Assembly: GCA_937136055.1 (NCBI GenBank)
Contig: CAKZOD010000055.1
Span: 1-56,081 of the forward strand
DNA length: 56,081 bases
DNA from: an uncultured Oceanospirillaceae bacterium
GTDB taxonomy: Bacteria > Pseudomonadota > Gammaproteobacteria > Pseudomonadales > Balneatricaceae
Direction of reading: 5' to 3'
Shown: one piece after another, positions 54,536 to 56,081 of the stretch
Position numbering within the stretch: position 1 is the first letter of the stretch
How the letters are laid out: the number at the start of each line of letters is the position of its first letter
Notes under the pieces: model-generated
What the model was told of the DNA's origin: nothing
Database searches by the model: none
Seen by the model: the letters and a program-made list of their open reading frames with translations, nothing else
Program-made: the position numbers and the translations under genes

Positions 54536-55777
54536 TTATTGTCCGAAACGCCAGTTGAATGAAAAGCCTGTCGGCTCGATGATGGTCTCTAGCTGTTGAT
54601 ACCAAACGTCGTAAGCATGACGCATTTCATCCAGGTACTGATATTGGTTGTAGATAGCATCCAACCCTTTTTTGCTGTGGCCAATCATCAACTCGGCAAC
54701 TTCTTGCGTGGTGATGGCTGACATTCGCGTTCGCATCGTTCTGCGAAGATCATGCATAGACCAATGTTCCATCTCAACACTAAGCGATCTGCGAGCCCAG
54801 ATTTTCACATTGTTAGGAATAGTGGTATCAAAGCCATTTGTGGCAAGCTCTTCTTGTCCGTTCGCGGGAAACAAGTAAGTTGATTTGCTCATCTGCATCG
54901 CTAGTTCAATCAGCTCAATAGCTGGCTTAATCAATGGCCGCATGATCGGCGCTCCAATTTTCTCACCTTGTTTGCGGATCTCTATGGGCACTGTCCACAT
55001 TGCAGATTGCAAGTCAAAGTGATGCTTTTCAGCTTGAATGAGTTCGCCCTTGCGCCCTCCCAATAAGAGAAGCAGTTTTATGTAGATGCGATTCTTCTCA
55101 GTGATTTTTGACTCATGCAAATAGCGCCAAAGTATCCTGATCTCGTTGTCATTTAGCACCCGAGTTCGTTTGCCTTTCTTACCGCCGACCTTCTTTGCAG
55201 TGATCCCAGCGGCAGCGTTAATTTCCAAAATCTGTTCATCTATCAGCCAGTCATAAAACTTATGCAGCACAGACACTAGACGTTCTGTGTTTGACGGAGA
55301 CGCTTCCGAAACCTCACGAAGACAGTTTCTTAAGGACAATTCATTGATGTCAGTTAATGGGTACTTACCAAGTCGGGGCAGCAAATATATTTCACTGCTG
55401 CGTTTTTGGTAGTGCCACGTTTTCTCCTTTAGCCCTTGCTTACCGGCAGAGTCTATCCAGTCTCGAAAAATCGATTCGAAGCTTTGATTGGCAGAATACT
55501 TGGCCCGTTCTTGCTGTAGGTAGAGCTTGGGGTTTCGGCCTTGATCAAGTACTGCCCTTAACCTATCTAGCTCATTCCTGGCTTCAGCAAGCTTCATAAG
55601 TGGGTAAGTACCTATGTCTACCCGTTGTTGCTTGCCATCGAAACGATAACGAAACTGAAAAACAATTTTGCCCTTGGGTGATACCCGAGCACTTAGCCCA
55701 TCTCGGTCGGCTTTTACTACGGTTTCTTTTGCTTCTTTATTTAACCTGGCATCGAGCCAGCTAACTGATAACGCCAT
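54536..55777 (-). CDS. int: Tyrosine recombinase integrase (SXT/R391-type)
   Basis: 413 residues. N-terminal arm-binding domain of the DUF4102 type (about 1-85, ADRDGLSARVSPKGKIVFQFRYR in part, IGTYPLMKLAEAR), central core-binding domain (about 97-185) and catalytic domain. Catalytic residues are visible: R242 in GGRKGEL, H342/R345 in HDLRR, H367 in IGHS and the Tyr nucleophile Y376 in LDAIYNQY. The length equals that I recall for the SXT integrase. Complete and apparently functional. Confidence 0.93.
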   Translation of the reverse strand: MALSVSWLDARLNKEAKETVVKADRDGLSARVSPKGKIVFQFRYRFDGKQQRVDIGTYPLMKLAEARNELDRLRAVLDQGRNPKLYLQQERAKYSANQSFESIFRDWIDSAGKQGLKEKTWHYQKRSSEIYLLPRLGKYPLTDINELSLRNCLREVSEASPSNTERLVSVLHKFYDWLIDEQILEINAAAGITAKKVGGKKGKRTRVLNDNEIRILWRYLHESKITEKNRIYIKLLLLLGGRKGELIQAEKHHFDLQSAMWTVPIEIRKQGEKIGAPIMRPLIKPAIELIELAMQMSKSTYLFPANGQEELATNGFDTTIPNNVKIWARRSLSVEMEHWSMHDLRRTMRTRMSAITTQEVAELMIGHSKKGLDAIYNQYQYLDEMRHAYDVWYQQLETIIEPTGFSFNWRFGQ

Positions 55778-55778
55778 G

Positions 55779-56048
55779 TTATAAGCCCAGCCCTAGTTTT
55801 GATTTTAATGATTGTTTACGTGATTCTGCTTTGGGTTCTGGCGCTGTACTCATAGAAGTCACTTCACCATCTGGTGCATGGCCATCCACCGGTGCAGATG
55901 TCGTGGATAGATTGGGTTGGCTCATGTGAATTAACCCAAAGGTGGCCAGCATCCGCAGACGCTCAGCGCGTTCCCGTGGCGGCGTCTTTTCCAATTCTTT
56001 GAGTAGTTCAGGGTGGCTCCCTGGGGGAATGTTGACGACAACTCTCAT
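55779..56048 (-). CDS. Small protein upstream of int, unknown
   Basis: 89-residue protein ending one base before the int start on the same strand, so co-transcribed with int. N-terminus MRVVVNIPPGSHPELLKEL then ERAERLRMLATFGLIHM resembles a ribbon-helix-helix-like segment. The second half (45-89) is Pro/Ser/Ala-rich and probably disordered, ending in basic SLKSKLGLGL. No family recognised; similar small genes sit beside int in SXT-like elements as I recall. Confidence 0.6.
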   Translation of the reverse strand: MRVVVNIPPGSHPELLKELEKTPPRERAERLRMLATFGLIHMSQPNLSTTSAPVDGHAPDGEVTSMSTAPEPKAESRKQSLKSKLGLGL

Positions 56049-56081
56049 AATCAGGCCCCATAAAACCAGAAGCCTCGGACG

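Larger units (their letters stand above)
53722..56081. mobile_element. Left end of an SXT/R391-type integrative element (incomplete)
   Basis: Integrated in the 5' end of prfC, with an excisionase-like gene and a 413-residue tyrosine integrase next to the junction, as in SXT/R391 ICEs. Only about 2.4 kb is visible, so conjugation genes, cargo and the right junction are unseen. The family name rests on target site, gene order and integrase length. Confidence 0.8.

Overview
The window comes from a marine-type gammaproteobacterium of moderate-to-low GC. The evidence is the core gene order: ssrA and smpB; ratA-rnfH facing bamE-fur; recN diverging from grpE-dnaK-dnaJ; dapB; pilU; miaB-phoH-ybeY-corC-lnt; epmB/efp/epmA; holD-rimI. 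Orders of this kind are typical of Pseudomonas, Cellvibrionales and Oceanospirillales relatives. I cannot assign a genus from sequence alone.

Layout. Positions 1-7.3 kb hold tmRNA, a DegQ-type periplasmic protease, SmpB, an NSS-family transporter, RatA/RnfH, BamE, Fur and an acyltransferase-like Ntn hydrolase. Positions 7.3-16.3 kb hold RecN, the heat-shock chaperones with recognisable sigma-32 promoters, serine acetyltransferase, DapB, a DUF3461 protein and a CoA-type Nudix hydrolase. Positions 16.7-24.3 kb hold PilU, a SUKH-fold protein, the miaB-phoH-ybeY-corC-lnt operon and a DUF1820 protein. Positions 24.4-34.8 kb hold a lipoprotein, the complete EF-P beta-lysylation set, CutC, a large secreted esterase-like phytase protein, a PatB/MalY C-S lyase, a cryptic DNA polymerase III psi subunit, RimI and a solo CbiM-like membrane protein. 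Positions 34.9-39.7 kb form a signalling block: a LuxR-type response regulator, a hybrid histidine kinase, a Ser/Thr kinase and a heme-motif HAMP sensor. Positions 40.0-52.8 kb are a Tad (Flp) pilus locus: Flp pilin, several TadE/TadG-like pseudopilins, CpaB, secretin, an ATPase with a fused FHA-like domain, TadB, TadC, a DUF192 protein and TadD. Positions 53.0-56.1 kb hold a DTW-domain tRNA-modifying enzyme and then the first 24 codons of prfC, cut off by the left end of an integrative element. That element has an excisionase-like gene, a 413-residue tyrosine integrase and one further gene, and it continues past the window.

Two things stand out. First, prfC is interrupted exactly at its 5' end by an element with xis/int next to the junction, as in SXT/R391-family integrative conjugative elements; the rest of the element and the re-formed prfC should lie to the right. 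Second, the Tad locus is unusual. It has no recognisable TadZ or prepilin peptidase, its ATPase carries an FHA-like domain, and a Ser/Thr kinase and a heme-binding HAMP sensor lie just upstream. Its CpaB has a long tail of about seven 'DG..KDG' repeats, and an unrecognised secreted protein lies between pseudopilins. A signalling-controlled Tad variant is the best candidate for something not yet described; its regulatory logic is inference.
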